From positions 4,555,001 through 4,619,000 of the forward strand of contig NZ_CP150207.1 in the NCBI RefSeq assembly GCF_037969765.1: a stretch of DNA of 64,000 nt, read 5' to 3'. The stretch's first letter is position 1, and every line of letters starts with the position of its first letter. This document shows, piece after piece, positions 26,936 to 35,268 of this stretch. The notes beneath the pieces were generated by a model, which saw only the letters and a program-made list of their open reading frames with translations, was not told the origin of the DNA and searched no databases. The DNA comes from Paenibacillus sp. FSL W8-0186. Its GTDB lineage: Bacteria; Bacillota; Bacilli; Paenibacillales; Paenibacillaceae. A program made the translations under genes and the position numbers.

Positions 26936-28465
26936 TTATTTGCTTGCTTTATTTTGTTTGCTGGCCTGCATTTGCTCAGCCATTTTGAGCAGCTCAGCAA
27001 ATTCTTCTTCGGTGACGGCATCCCCGTTCGCTGAGCTCTCCACGATCGGAATGTCCGGCTTGACCGTACCAGTTCTGCCGTAAGCACGGCTTCTTCCCGC
27101 CGCGGCCTGGGGCGCTGCCCCGCTGCTCTTCTCTTTACGGACCTTCGCTTGATTGCGAATATATTGAACGGCCTTCTCATAAGAATCGATGCGCTTAAGC
27201 AGCATATTGGCAGCGATCGCATCCACGAAATTGCGGTTGATCCGCTGCTCTCCGCCCGAAGTGAGCATTTCCATCAAGTAATGGATCAGCACGTTAATGA
27301 CTTCGCCGGGCAGCTTGTAGTTCAGATCGATTTTCTCAAAAATATCCAGCAGATTATCGGGTACGGAGCCCGGGAAAAACGTCTTCAGCAGCCGGGTATA
27401 CGGCTCATTGCGCAGCATCATATTGTACTGATGTATATCGCACTTGCTGCGGAACTGCGGAGGAACTTCGACGTAATATTCCATTTGAACGGCAACCTCC
27501 TCCGGCATCCCTTCGCCGGCAGCCGTTTCGGAGGCGCGCAGAGCTACGACCTTGGCATAAGCGACCTCTCTTTCGTCCCTCCGCCGCTTGCCTTGCCTGA
27601 AATGAAGATTCGCTTTATGCTGCAGGCTTTCCAGCAGCAGGCTGCCGTCAGGGGCAAATACGCCATCTTCATCCAGCAGGCGGCATAGATCCTGCACGCT
27701 AAGCTCATATTTGCGGGCGACATAATTGGCGATTCCCATTCCTTCGGAATTGAATCGCAGCCCCTCCACAAAAGCCCGGTTCGCTGATTCCCGCGGAAAA
27801 CGGATAATGATGTCGGCATAATTGATCGCTTCTTCCTCTGCGCCCTGCAATCCCCCGGATTGCCTGGACATGGAAGATTCAGCAATCGCCTGTTCCAGCT
27901 CGTAATCGATCGCATGCGTGTTCAGTTCAAATATGTCATAGAAAGGCACCGATATGTTCTCTTTATTGTAGGCCATTCCAGTCCACTCAGGCGGCTCCTC
28001 GCAGAACATTCGCTCCCGCAGCGCAAGGACGGCGAACTTGCCGATCTTGTCGCGGAGCAGCAAGGTCAAATGCTGGGTACGGAAAAAATCGGCAGGAGAA
28101 AGCGGGGCCTGCAGCTCGTACTCGTAAATGTAGTCATCCCTTTCCGGTATGTACAATCGACTTGTCTGCAGGAGCCCAACCGCCTCCAGCTTTGATGCCT
28201 GTTCAATTAAATATTTTCGCCCCTTCTCGCTCGGCTCAAGACCCAGCGTAAGAAACAGCTCCCGCTGCTGCTCGATCGGGGAATATCCGACCTGCTCCAA
28301 GGAGACGCGTTCGGCAAGCAGGCGATAAAAGCCGATGGCAAACGCGCCAGCCATCGGCTGATAAACCAGACTAAGCATTCTGCCGTCGACAGCGCTGAGG
28401 CCGAAGTCGCGGTATACGCAATAACGGTGGTTCTCGGTAAAGTGCAGCATATTGTTGATGCGCAT
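26936..28465 (-). CDS. dnaB: Replication initiation and membrane attachment protein DnaB
   Basis: A 509-residue Firmicute DnaB, the co-loader that helps DnaI and DnaD place the helicase (it is not the helicase itself). N-terminal winged-helix and C-terminal DnaD/DnaB-type helical domains are recognisable (NVLIHYLMEML, RNFVDAIAANMLLKRIDSYEKAVQYIRNQ). A charged, low-complexity C-terminal tail follows. GGAAGGAG precedes the ATG, and dnaI is downstream. Confidence 0.93.
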   Translation of the reverse strand: MRINNMLHFTENHRYCVYRDFGLSAVDGRMLSLVYQPMAGAFAIGFYRLLAERVSLEQVGYSPIEQQRELFLTLGLEPSEKGRKYLIEQASKLEAVGLLQTSRLYIPERDDYIYEYELQAPLSPADFFRTQHLTLLLRDKIGKFAVLALRERMFCEEPPEWTGMAYNKENISVPFYDIFELNTHAIDYELEQAIAESSMSRQSGGLQGAEEEAINYADIIIRFPRESANRAFVEGLRFNSEGMGIANYVARKYELSVQDLCRLLDEDGVFAPDGSLLLESLQHKANLHFRQGKRRRDEREVAYAKVVALRASETAAGEGMPEEVAVQMEYYVEVPPQFRSKCDIHQYNMMLRNEPYTRLLKTFFPGSVPDNLLDIFEKIDLNYKLPGEVINVLIHYLMEMLTSGGEQRINRNFVDAIAANMLLKRIDSYEKAVQYIRNQAKVRKEKSSGAAPQAAAGRSRAYGRTGTVKPDIPIVESSANGDAVTEEEFAELLKMAEQMQASKQNKASK

Positions 28466-28606
28466 GATTTCTTCGCTCCTTCCCAGCTCACGTACGTGTA
28501 GACTTTCTCTATTCTATCACAAAAGCATTCTCCCTGAATCGTGAATACCCTACAAATTTCGCCGAAAAGCATAGTCTCTCAACACGGTAGACGATGTTTC
28601 TTCCTC

Positions 28607-28807
28607 TTATTCCTGAATGCTTCCGCTGCCGATAAATTTGCGGAATGCGGCTTGCTCCGCCGCAGAAGGAAACTTTCTCTGCAGGAAGGAACGCACCACT
28701 TCAATCGGAATTCCCGCCTCCTTGGCCGTCACGAGCAATTCGAACCATTCCGCTGCCTCATGCTCGGCTACTTCCCCGCTTCCCGCAACCTGCACAGCCT
28801 TATTCAT
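28607..28807 (-). CDS. SinI-like anti-repressor
   Basis: A 66-residue protein. The core EWFELLVTAKEAGIPIEVVR followed by SFL matches the two-helix SinI dimerisation domain, which in B. subtilis binds SinR and frees matrix promoters. A short alanine-rich N-terminus and C-terminal tail flank it. ATG 28807 follows AGGAGG by 9 bp; longer frames run through that site. It is divergent from the matrix operon, with two SinR-type operators in between, and a SinR orthologue is 3 kb away. Confidence 0.85.
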   Translation of the reverse strand: MNKAVQVAGSGEVAEHEAAEWFELLVTAKEAGIPIEVVRSFLQRKFPSAAEQAAFRKFIGSGSIQE

Positions 28808-28915
28808 CACCCATCGCCTCCTAATCATGATGGAATTTTCGTTTACATACAGCATCCATTCAATTCCAGAAATTTGAAGATATCAAAAGCTTGATGGAGA
28901 AATAATGATCATTTG

Positions 28916-28931
28916 GTTCTTTATAAAGAAC
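28916..28931. promoter_or_regulatory. SinR-type operator 1
   Basis: GTTCTTTATAAAGAAC is a perfect 16-bp palindrome. Each half is the known SinR half-site GTTCTYT. It lies 117 bp upstream of the TapA-position gene and 109 bp upstream of sinI, so it could repress either. Confidence 0.75.
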
Positions 28932-28992
28932 ATTTGGCAGTTTTTACAGTTTTATATTTAGCCTTAAACCGTATATATTGAATTCAATAAGT

Positions 28993-29008
28993 GTTCTTAA
29001 TAACGAAC
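28993..29008. promoter_or_regulatory. SinR-type operator 2
   Basis: GTTCTTAATAACGAAC has the same 16-bp length and GTTC/GAAC ends as operator 1, with inner mismatches. It lies 40 bp before the TapA-position start codon, probably near the promoter or transcription start. Confidence 0.6.
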
Positions 29009-29047
29009 AAATGGTGCGAAACAAACTTCTGGAAAGGAGGAATCCTT

Positions 29048-30229
29048 TTGCGCAGCACTAAGGCTCCCGCGGTTTGCAAGCGAAGGAAGCCGCGAAATAG
29101 ACCGTTGCTGAAAACGCTCCTCCTTCTTTCCGGGCTTTTACTTTACCTCCCAGATCAAATCGGTGCCACATATGGCGAGTTTTCAAGCTTTAGCGACACT
29201 GCTTTTAGTGTTGAGGCCTGCCCTGTCTTCCCCAGCGCAGTCGAGAACGGACTCTCCGATATGCATGCTCATTTTCGGAATGCAAGCGTTCTCGCTAGTC
29301 GGCTCCAATCTTCGACCCCCTCGTCTTTTTTTGAACCTGCTATGGACACACCCGTTACGGCTGCACCTGTCCTCATTACATCCGCAACAAACGCTACCTA
29401 TCTGGAACCGGAACAGAATTCCTTAAGCCGATTAAGTCTCCCTGAACTTGAAACTGCTGCGGAGAATGCATCTCTGAAGATAAGCATCCTCCAGGAAAAG
29501 ATTAGTGCAATGAATGACAGCCTTGCCAGCTCATCCGCTTCCTTCCACGAACTTAAGTATGAACTTGCCTCCGGATCCGCGGCCTTGAACCAAATGGTTC
29601 GGCTAGTCAGGGATATTCCGGCCAATTGTGCCAGGATCTCCGGGATGGGCTTGCTCAAGGAGCTAGAATGGTTCTCTGAAGCGGATACTTCGTTATCCCC
29701 CCCGCTCTCTGCTTCCTTAGCCGATCTCATCGAATACTTGCGACAAGTATATGAAGCCGGGATTGCGGTTCAGAACGTCCCGAATTCGCTCACAAATCAA
29801 CTAGAGGTAGCGAAAGATTACTATCCCATGCCGAGAGAAGCAACCGGCGATGCGGTAAGCCAGGAGCTGCTTCAATGCTACGAAGCCTCGCAGCGTTCGC
29901 TGGAAGCCGAGTTACGGGAAAGTGCGGCAGAGCTTCACATACTGAAATCGCGCTTATTCGCGATCCAAGCTGCCGCTGAGGAGAATCGTCTGCAGGATGG
30001 CGAAAAGACGGTCCAGGAGGAGGGGAACTTGGCAGCTGTCGAGGAACAACCCGATCATTTTGTAACTTCAGAAGAGGACCGTCCTGAGATGGAAGCAGAA
30101 GAGGCTGAAGAGGCTGAATTCGCGGCAGCGCCAATAATCCTAACGGAAGAACAGTTCAGTGATGAAGGTCAATCCGCTGAGGAGAGTACGGAGGACGCCT
30201 CGGTCCAAGAGGTATTACAAAACAAATAA
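29048..30229 (+). CDS. Secreted matrix-operon protein in TapA position
   Basis: A 393-residue protein starting at TTG 29048, set by AAAGGAGG 7 bp upstream. A basic N-terminus and one hydrophobic helix (LLLLSGLLLYL) lead into GATYGEFSSFSDTAFSVEAC, the same pattern as the SipW cleavage region and start of mature TapA/TasA proteins. The middle is coiled-coil helix, and the last 80 residues are very acidic. B. subtilis TapA has a comparable signal, a Cys after F-x-V, and a Glu-rich tail. Order here is this gene, sipW, tasA, as in tapA-sipW-tasA. Overall similarity to TapA is weak, so the match rests on position and ends. Confidence 0.7.
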   Translation: MRSTKAPAVCKRRKPRNRPLLKTLLLLSGLLLYLPDQIGATYGEFSSFSDTAFSVEACPVFPSAVENGLSDMHAHFRNASVLASRLQSSTPSSFFEPAMDTPVTAAPVLITSATNATYLEPEQNSLSRLSLPELETAAENASLKISILQEKISAMNDSLASSSASFHELKYELASGSAALNQMVRLVRDIPANCARISGMGLLKELEWFSEADTSLSPPLSASLADLIEYLRQVYEAGIAVQNVPNSLTNQLEVAKDYYPMPREATGDAVSQELLQCYEASQRSLEAELRESAAELHILKSRLFAIQAAAEENRLQDGEKTVQEEGNLAAVEEQPDHFVTSEEDRPEMEAEEAEEAEFAAAPIILTEEQFSDEGQSAEESTEDASVQEVLQNK

Positions 30230-30253
30230 TGGGGTGGATTGGAGGAAGGATCA

Positions 30254-30844
30254 ATGAGGCTGCTATGGAAGCTGGCTGCTCAAACGGTTTATTACTTGAC
30301 TGCTGCGGTTTGCCTGACGGTTCTCGGCTCAGTACTGTTGTCCAGAATAACTGGCGGTGAGCCGAATTTCTACGGATATCAGCTAAAAACAGTATTATCC
30401 GGTTCGATGGAACCCACGATTCGAACGGGATCCGTCATCGCCATTTCTCCACATCATGCTGGAACGGGGATTCCTTTCCGGGACGGGGATATCATCACGT
30501 ACCGGGCCGATGAACAGCGGCTAATTACCCATAGGATCATCGAGGTCATAACCAGCGAAGCCGGCGGTCAGATACTGTACCGTACCCAGGGAGACAACAA
30601 TGATGCTCCTGACAGCGCGCTCGTTGTCCCGGCCAATATCGTCGGCGTTTATACCGGATTCACCATCCCGTACGCTGGATATTTGCTTCACTTTGCCGGC
30701 AGCAAAGCCGGCAGCCTTCTCCTCCTTATCGTTCCAGGGCTGATACTCCTTCTCTATGGCGCTTGCTCCATATGGAAGGCCATCTCCCAGCTGGAGCAAG
30801 GCTCCGGCGTTCAAGCCGATTCAGGGGCTGACGCGCCAGAATGA
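30254..30844 (+). CDS. sipW: Signal peptidase I, SipW type
   Basis: A 196-residue ER-type signal peptidase. It has an N-terminal helix, the nucleophile motif LSGSMEPT, then LITHRI, where His replaces the Lys general base of ordinary bacterial enzymes, then the acidic motif TQGDNNDAPD. A C-terminal membrane helix follows. SipW is dedicated to TasA and TapA processing. GGAGG precedes ATG 30254. It sits 24 bp after the TapA-position gene and before tasA. Confidence 0.92.
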   Translation: MRLLWKLAAQTVYYLTAAVCLTVLGSVLLSRITGGEPNFYGYQLKTVLSGSMEPTIRTGSVIAISPHHAGTGIPFRDGDIITYRADEQRLITHRIIEVITSEAGGQILYRTQGDNNDAPDSALVVPANIVGVYTGFTIPYAGYLLHFAGSKAGSLLLLIVPGLILLLYGACSIWKAISQLEQGSGVQADSGADAPE

Positions 30845-30922
30845 TTTTTATCTCCTGATTGTTGTCCTTATGCCCATCATAAGGCCGCAATATATCAATT
30901 ATCCTTAAGGAGGAGCTTGATT

Positions 30923-31516
30923 ATGGGAATCAAGAAAACATTAGGTCTCGGTATGGCAACGGCCGCTTTAGGTCTGGCATTGATTGGCGGAGGGACGTTC
31001 GCTTACTTCAGCGATTCGGTGGAAACGTCGGGGACTTTCGCTTCAGGGACGCTTGACTTGAATGCAGAGCCTACCGTAGTCATCAACCTTGACAACATCA
31101 AGCCTGGCGACTATGGGATCCGGACCTTCAAGCTGTTTAACAACGGTACGCTGGATATTGAAAAGGTTCTTCTCCGCACTTCCTACAGTGTGACCAACAT
31201 GGCGGGAGCCCCGGCAAATACAGACGACTTCGGAAAACACATTAAGGTGATGTTTTTAACCAATCTCGACAAACAGGAAGACGTCATTTATGAAACGACG
31301 CTTTACGAACTGCAATCCCTGGCGCCGGACGCGGTAGATAACAAATGGCAGGAGTGGTTCGAAGAACGGGGCGGGCTAAAAGCCGGCACCTCGGATAATC
31401 TCATCGTCAAATTTGAATTTGTGGATAACAACGAGGATCAAAACCAGTTCCAAGGAGACGCCCTCCAGCTGAAATGGACCTTTGAGGCGCGGCAAGGAAC
31501 CGGCACGGCTAAATAG
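30923..31516 (+). CDS. tasA: TasA/CalY (camelysin) family matrix fibre protein
   Basis: A 197-residue secreted protein. The signal helix ends in GTFAYFSDSVETSGTFASG, the typical SipW-processed start of TasA/CalY proteins. The rest is the single beta-sandwich of the family (LDLNAEPTVVINLDNIKPGD, then RTFKLFNNGTLDI). It is shorter than B. subtilis TasA (261 residues) and nearer the CalY length. AAGGAGGAG precedes the ATG at 30923. Expected to form amyloid-like fibres in the biofilm matrix. Confidence 0.88.
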   Translation: MGIKKTLGLGMATAALGLALIGGGTFAYFSDSVETSGTFASGTLDLNAEPTVVINLDNIKPGDYGIRTFKLFNNGTLDIEKVLLRTSYSVTNMAGAPANTDDFGKHIKVMFLTNLDKQEDVIYETTLYELQSLAPDAVDNKWQEWFEERGGLKAGTSDNLIVKFEFVDNNEDQNQFQGDALQLKWTFEARQGTGTAK

Positions 31517-31536
31517 TCCGCTACTTCCCCCGTCCC

Positions 31537-31577
31537 GGACACCTCTATCCGTCATCCGCGGATCAGGGTGTCCTTTT
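31537..31577 (+). terminator. Terminator of the matrix operon
   Basis: GGACACC (31537-31543) and GGTGTCC (31567-31573) pair with an inner ATCCG/CGGAT stem, followed by TTTT. It closes the TapA-position, sipW and tasA unit before sinR. Confidence 0.7.
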
Positions 31578-31588
31578 GCCGTCCGTTT

Positions 31589-31617
31589 TTGTCGGCTGCT
31601 GCACATTTTGTTATAAT
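31589..31617 (+). promoter_or_regulatory. Predicted promoter of sinR
   Basis: TTGTCG and TATAAT are separated by 17 bp, 45 bp before the sinR start. TATCTT and AAGATA at 31629-31645 form a small inverted repeat in the leader. Confidence 0.65.
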
Positions 31618-31661
31618 GATTTGAGAAATATCTTCTATTAAGATAGAAAGGCGTCGTCCTT

Positions 31662-32012
31662 ATGGCAGAACATATTGGAGAGCGCATTCAAAAATTCCGC
31701 CTGAAGCAGAAAATGTCGTTATCGGAGCTAGCCGAAAAAGCGGATGTCGCCAAGTCCTACTTAAGCAACGTTGAACGGAACATACAGGGCAATCCTTCCA
31801 TTCACTTCATCGAGAAGGTCGCTTGCGCGCTGAATGTTACGATTCCCATGCTGCTGTTTGAAGATCAGCCGGCTGAACATCTGCTCGATCCGGAGTGGTC
31901 TCTGCTATTGCAGGAAGCGATAGATTCAGGGATCAGCAAGCAGGAGTTCAAGGAATTTCTGGCGTTTCAGAAGTGGAAGCAAGGACAAGGCAGGAACGCG
32001 GAACGGAAATAA
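31662..32012 (+). CDS. sinR: SinR master repressor of matrix genes
   Basis: A 116-residue repressor. The N-terminal XRE helix-turn-helix (SLSELAEKADVAKSYLSNVE, then NPSIHFIEKV) is nearly that of B. subtilis SinR. The C-terminal SinI-like multimerisation segment is also conserved (DPEWSLLLQEAIDSGISKQ, then FKEFLAFQKWK). Length fits (SinR is 111). It has its own promoter and a terminator on each side, so it is expressed apart from the matrix operon. Target palindromes lie at 28916 and 28993. Confidence 0.93.
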   Translation: MAEHIGERIQKFRLKQKMSLSELAEKADVAKSYLSNVERNIQGNPSIHFIEKVACALNVTIPMLLFEDQPAEHLLDPEWSLLLQEAIDSGISKQEFKEFLAFQKWKQGQGRNAERK

Positions 32013-32020
32013 CATGATCT

Positions 32021-32055
32021 AAAAAAACAAAGCCCCGGGCTGCAGCCCGGGGCTT
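32021..32055. terminator. Bidirectional terminator between sinR and yuiB
   Basis: AAGCCCCGGGCTG and its exact complement form a perfect 13-bp stem at 32030-32055. Read on the minus strand it runs into TTGTTTTTTT, so it ends yuiB strongly and sinR more weakly. Confidence 0.85.
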
Positions 32056-32093
32056 CTCTATAAGACGTTGCATCTTGCCGTCAGAAGCGACGG

Positions 32094-32387
32094 CTAGAAC
32101 ATTTTGTACCCGCCCTGGCGCAGCTTGCGGATCGTCCAGCCGCTCAGGATCGCGCCGAGCAGTCCGGCGATCGCCGTCAAATAATCGACGAGGCGATAGG
32201 AGGCGACGTAAGTCCAGAAGTTCTGCTCATGGTTCCATAGCGAGTATACCACGATCGGCAGAATGACAATAATGAATACGTAGGCCGGAAACCATGTTGT
32301 TTTCATCAGCATATTAAGAATGAAACCGATACCGAACATCATCACGAAAAATAACACCATCAGTATGAATACGACTAGCCAACCCAT
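32094..32387 (-). CDS. yuiB: YuiB family membrane protein
   Basis: A 97-residue membrane protein with three to four hydrophobic segments. The first segment (MVLFFVMMFGIGFILNMLM) and the end (GAILSGWTIRKLRQGGYKMF) match the B. subtilis YuiB family, which is of unknown function. In B. subtilis it lies in the same yui/yum/yut area as yumB and yumC, both of which are nearby here. Confidence 0.8.
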   Translation of the reverse strand: MGWLVVFILMVLFFVMMFGIGFILNMLMKTTWFPAYVFIIVILPIVVYSLWNHEQNFWTYVASYRLVDYLTAIAGLLGAILSGWTIRKLRQGGYKMF

Positions 32388-32511
32388 TGTTTCCCCAACC
32401 CTTCTTCAACAAGCTCAATAAGCTAGATCACATCTTTTTGCACTAGTAGTAAGTTTACTAGAAAAAATGTTGCGAAGCAACGAACTTTGCGTGAATAGAT
32501 TGTGAATGGAT

Positions 32512-32540
32512 TTGCCCCCTTGCCAGCCATAGGATACAAT
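32512..32540 (+). promoter_or_regulatory. Predicted promoter of hemQ
   Basis: TTGCCC and TACAAT are 17 bp apart and 55 bp before the hemQ ATG. A small GTTGCGAAGCAAC hairpin lies just upstream at 32469. Confidence 0.55.
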
Positions 32541-32594
32541 AAGATCAATGTATTCTACACTTGGAATTATAGGAAACCTTAGGAGTGATCATAA

Positions 32595-33341
32595 ATGAAT
32601 GAAGCAGCATTAACCCTGGAGGGCTGGTACGCCCTGCACGATTTCCGCTCCATGAACTGGACGGCCTGGAGAGAGGCCGACGATGAGACGCGCGCTGTCG
32701 CGTTGGAGGAGCTTCACGCTTTCTTGCAGGAATGGAGCAGCGTGGAACAATCCAAGAACGGAAGCACAGCGGTTTACTCCGTTGTAGGCCAAAAAGCAGA
32801 CTTTGTATTCATGCATCTCCGCGAGACGCTCGAAGAGCTTAACGCGCTGGAGAACGCCTTTAACAAGACGACTTTTGCAGAGTATACAGTCAAAGCCTAT
32901 TCGTACGTCAGCGTTGTTGAGCTTAGCAACTACCTGGCATCCGGAGGCGGCGACCCTAAAGCCAATCCAGAGGTTATGGCGAGATTGCAGCCTATTCTGC
33001 CTAAATCGAAATATATCTGCTTCTACCCGATGAATAAGAAACGCGATCTAAGCGACAACTGGTACATGCTCTCAATGGATGAGCGCCGGGCGATGATGCG
33101 CAGCCACGGTCTGATCGGCCGCAGCTATGCCGGAAAAGTGAAGCAGATCATTACCGGTTCCGTCGGACTGGATGATTGGGAATGGGGAGTTACCCTTTTC
33201 TCCGACGATGCTCTGCAGTTCAAAAAACTCGTCTACGAAATGCGCTTTGACGAAGTTAGCGCCCGTTTCGGCGAGTTCGGCTCATTCTACGTTGGCAATT
33301 TGTTGAATGAGCAGCTTTTCGAGGAAATGCTGAAGCTGTGA
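32595..33341 (+). CDS. hemQ: Coproheme decarboxylase HemQ (ChdC)
   Basis: A 248-residue enzyme of the chlorite dismutase-like superfamily. It oxidatively removes two propionates from coproheme to give haem b, the last step of the Gram-positive coproporphyrin route. Diagnostic stretches are [12 protein letters not shown] (catalytic Tyr and nearby Lys), [21 protein letters not shown] with the haem-ligand His region, and [17 protein letters not shown]. It lies beside NDH-2 genes in a respiratory neighbourhood. Confidence 0.95.
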   Translation: MNEAALTLEGWYALHDFRSMNWTAWREADDETRAVALEELHAFLQEWSSVEQSKNGSTAVYSVVGQKADFVFMHLRETLEELNALENAFNKTTFAEYTVKAYSYVSVVELSNYLASGGGDPKANPEVMARLQPILPKSKYICFYPMNKKRDLSDNWYMLSMDERRAMMRSHGLIGRSYAGKVKQIITGSVGLDDWEWGVTLFSDDALQFKKLVYEMRFDEVSARFGEFGSFYVGNLLNEQLFEEMLKL

Positions 33342-33360
33342 TTCAGGCGATAAACGTAAG

Positions 33361-33402
33361 AAGGGGTGTTCCAGCAATGCTGGAACACCCCTTTTATTTT
33401 TT
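33361..33402 (+). terminator. Terminator of hemQ
   Basis: GGGGTGTTCCAGCA pairs exactly with its complement through a minimal loop, followed by TTTTATTTTTT. Confidence 0.92.
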
Positions 33403-33410
33403 GTAAATGA

Positions 33411-33653
33411 TTATTCCTCTGCATCCCGCAGCGATTCCAGAAACTCCGCCGTCGCACGGTCACGGGCTCTCCCCTTCTCCTTCAATCTTTCAATCGCCGG
33501 AAGAATGAGAATATCGACTTCCTTCTGCACATGATAAGCCAGATCGTATTTTTGCTGCGACTCCAAATAAGAGCCGACCTCCATCAAGGCATTGTACCTG
33601 TCAAGCTCATCGCGCGTCAACAGACCTCGCACCTGAACACTGCAATGGCGCAT
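33411..33653 (-). CDS. Hypothetical 80-aa protein coupled to ndh
   Basis: An 80-residue soluble, strongly helical, charged protein. Its ATG begins 1 bp after the ndh stop (TAAAATG), which indicates translational coupling. No catalytic motif or cofactor site is visible and I do not recognise a family. The tight coupling suggests a partner or modulator of the NADH dehydrogenase, but that is inference. Confidence 0.65.
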   Translation of the reverse strand: MRHCSVQVRGLLTRDELDRYNALMEVGSYLESQQKYDLAYHVQKEVDILILPAIERLKEKGRARDRATAEFLESLRDAEE

Positions 33654-33654
33654 T

Positions 33655-34848
33655 TTACAGGAATCTGCCTTTCTTCAGAACGAGCGGAATGCCGCCAATC
33701 GTAAAGAGGTAACGCATGTCCACTGCCTTTTTCAATTGAGCCGCTACCCAGCCTTTATATTTCTTGCCGAATGCGGAAGCAATGGCTTCGCCTTTACCTA
33801 GGGAAGCAACGGTACCTTTGTTGCTGAACACGAATTTCTTCAGCTCTTTGCCGCGGATCGAAGCCACGACATTTTGTGCGCAGGTTACGCCCTGCTGCAT
33901 GGCAATTTGAGCCGTTGGCGGGTAAGGACGGCCCTCCGGATTAAACATCAGCGAGTTGTCTCCGATAATAAATACATTGTCATGCTCCGGCGCACGCAGG
34001 TAATCATCGATTTTCACACGGCCGCGAGCGGTTTCGAAACCAGCTGCTTCGATCAGGCGGTTACCGCGGATCCCCCCGGTCCACACGACGGTCGCTGCTT
34101 TAATCTCTTCGCCTGTAGCAAGAATAACACCGTCTGGCGTACATTCTTTGATCGCTACGCCGATTTTGAATTGAACACCTTTCTTGCGCAGTACATCCAT
34201 GGCATATTCCACCAATTCAGGGTCGAAGCCCGGAAGAGCGGTAGGAGCTGCCTCTACATTATATACGTTAACCAGATTTGGATCTACATCATAAGCCTTG
34301 CACAATTCAGGCACTCGGTCGGCCAGTTCGGCAACGAATTCGATGCCGCTGAAGCCTGCGCCGCCTACTACGAAGTTCAAGCGGTCCGTACGGCTTTCGT
34401 CTGTTTTGTACAGTGCAAATTGGTATTCGATATGTTGACGGATCAAGCGAACCGAGTTAATACTGCGGATTGGCATGGCATATTCGCCAAGTCCAGGAAT
34501 ACCAAAAGATTCAGGCTCTCCGCCAAGCGCGATAACCAGGTAATCGTAAGACAGGGTTCCGTCTTGAAGCACGACCTTCTTGTCCGCGATGCGAATTTCC
34601 TGAACATTCGATTTCACCAGATCGATTTTGAACTCGTCGATCAGCTTGGAGATCGGAACGCGGGTATTCTCGATCGAATCCGTTCCTGCTGCAGGCATGT
34701 GCAAATGCGTCGTGAAATAATGATAATCATGACGGTTGACCAGCGTTACGTCGGCTTCATTGTAGTTTAATTCTTTCTGCAAACGCTGAGCCGTCAGGAT
34801 ACCGCCATAGCCTGCTCCAAGAATAACAATTTTAGGTATGGTACTCAT
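33655..34848 (-). CDS. Type II NADH dehydrogenase (NDH-2, YumB-like)
   Basis: A 397-residue flavoprotein oxidising NADH and reducing menaquinone without proton pumping. The FAD site is IVILGAGYGGILTAQRL, the NADH site FVVGGAGFSGIEFVAELAD, and the second FAD motif FIIGDNSLMF. The AQIAMQQG region belongs to the quinone site in NDH-2. A C-terminal amphipathic segment probably attaches it to the membrane. A Rex/Fnr-like palindrome lies 60 bp upstream. Confidence 0.92.
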   Translation of the reverse strand: MSTIPKIVILGAGYGGILTAQRLQKELNYNEADVTLVNRHDYHYFTTHLHMPAAGTDSIENTRVPISKLIDEFKIDLVKSNVQEIRIADKKVVLQDGTLSYDYLVIALGGEPESFGIPGLGEYAMPIRSINSVRLIRQHIEYQFALYKTDESRTDRLNFVVGGAGFSGIEFVAELADRVPELCKAYDVDPNLVNVYNVEAAPTALPGFDPELVEYAMDVLRKKGVQFKIGVAIKECTPDGVILATGEEIKAATVVWTGGIRGNRLIEAAGFETARGRVKIDDYLRAPEHDNVFIIGDNSLMFNPEGRPYPPTAQIAMQQGVTCAQNVVASIRGKELKKFVFSNKGTVASLGKGEAIASAFGKKYKGWVAAQLKKAVDMRYLFTIGGIPLVLKKGRFL

Positions 34849-34908
34849 GAGTTTGTTCTCCTTCCAGTATGGACACTCTATATTTTAAATAAAACCAAAA
34901 ACTGAAAA

Positions 34909-34924
34909 TGTGAAAATTAACACA
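34909..34924. promoter_or_regulatory. Rex/Fnr-like palindrome upstream of ndh
   Basis: TGTGAAAATTAACACA resembles both the Fnr/Crp consensus TGTGA-N6-TCACA (one mismatch) and the Rex box. In B. subtilis Rex represses an NDH-2 gene. The rest of the 420-bp gap (34849-35268) is AT-rich, with only the yumC promoter recognised. Confidence 0.4.
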
Positions 34925-35188
34925 TAAAATTATAGTCTCTGGTAATTATCCATAACTTATGCGCGACGAGGAATGCGACATTTGTCACATTAATTTTAAA
35001 CCTTTATCACCGTTTTATCAAAAAAAATATGTTCCTAATCATAATAGTTACCTATTTCGTCACATTTATGTGCGCACACAATTTGAATGATATCCACTTT
35101 TCTATAAAAGATCAAGTCTTATTTTACGCGGTTTTAGCGGGTTTTTAGTCATAAATCGAGCTGAAAAAACTGCCATAATGCGTTCACT

Positions 35189-35216
35189 TTGCAACAGTAA
35201 GGCGGACGCTTATAAT
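35189..35216 (+). promoter_or_regulatory. Predicted promoter of yumC
   Basis: TTGCAA and TATAAT are 16 bp apart, 52 bp before the GTG start. Confidence 0.6.
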
Positions 35217-35268
35217 AAAGTAGAATTGACATTATGAATGTTTGAATACTATCTGGAGGTGTTTGCCA

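Noticed and set aside
28541..28894. Plus-strand frame over the sinI region
   Set aside because: It covers the SinI-like gene in antisense, lacks a ribosome site, and has no recognisable features.
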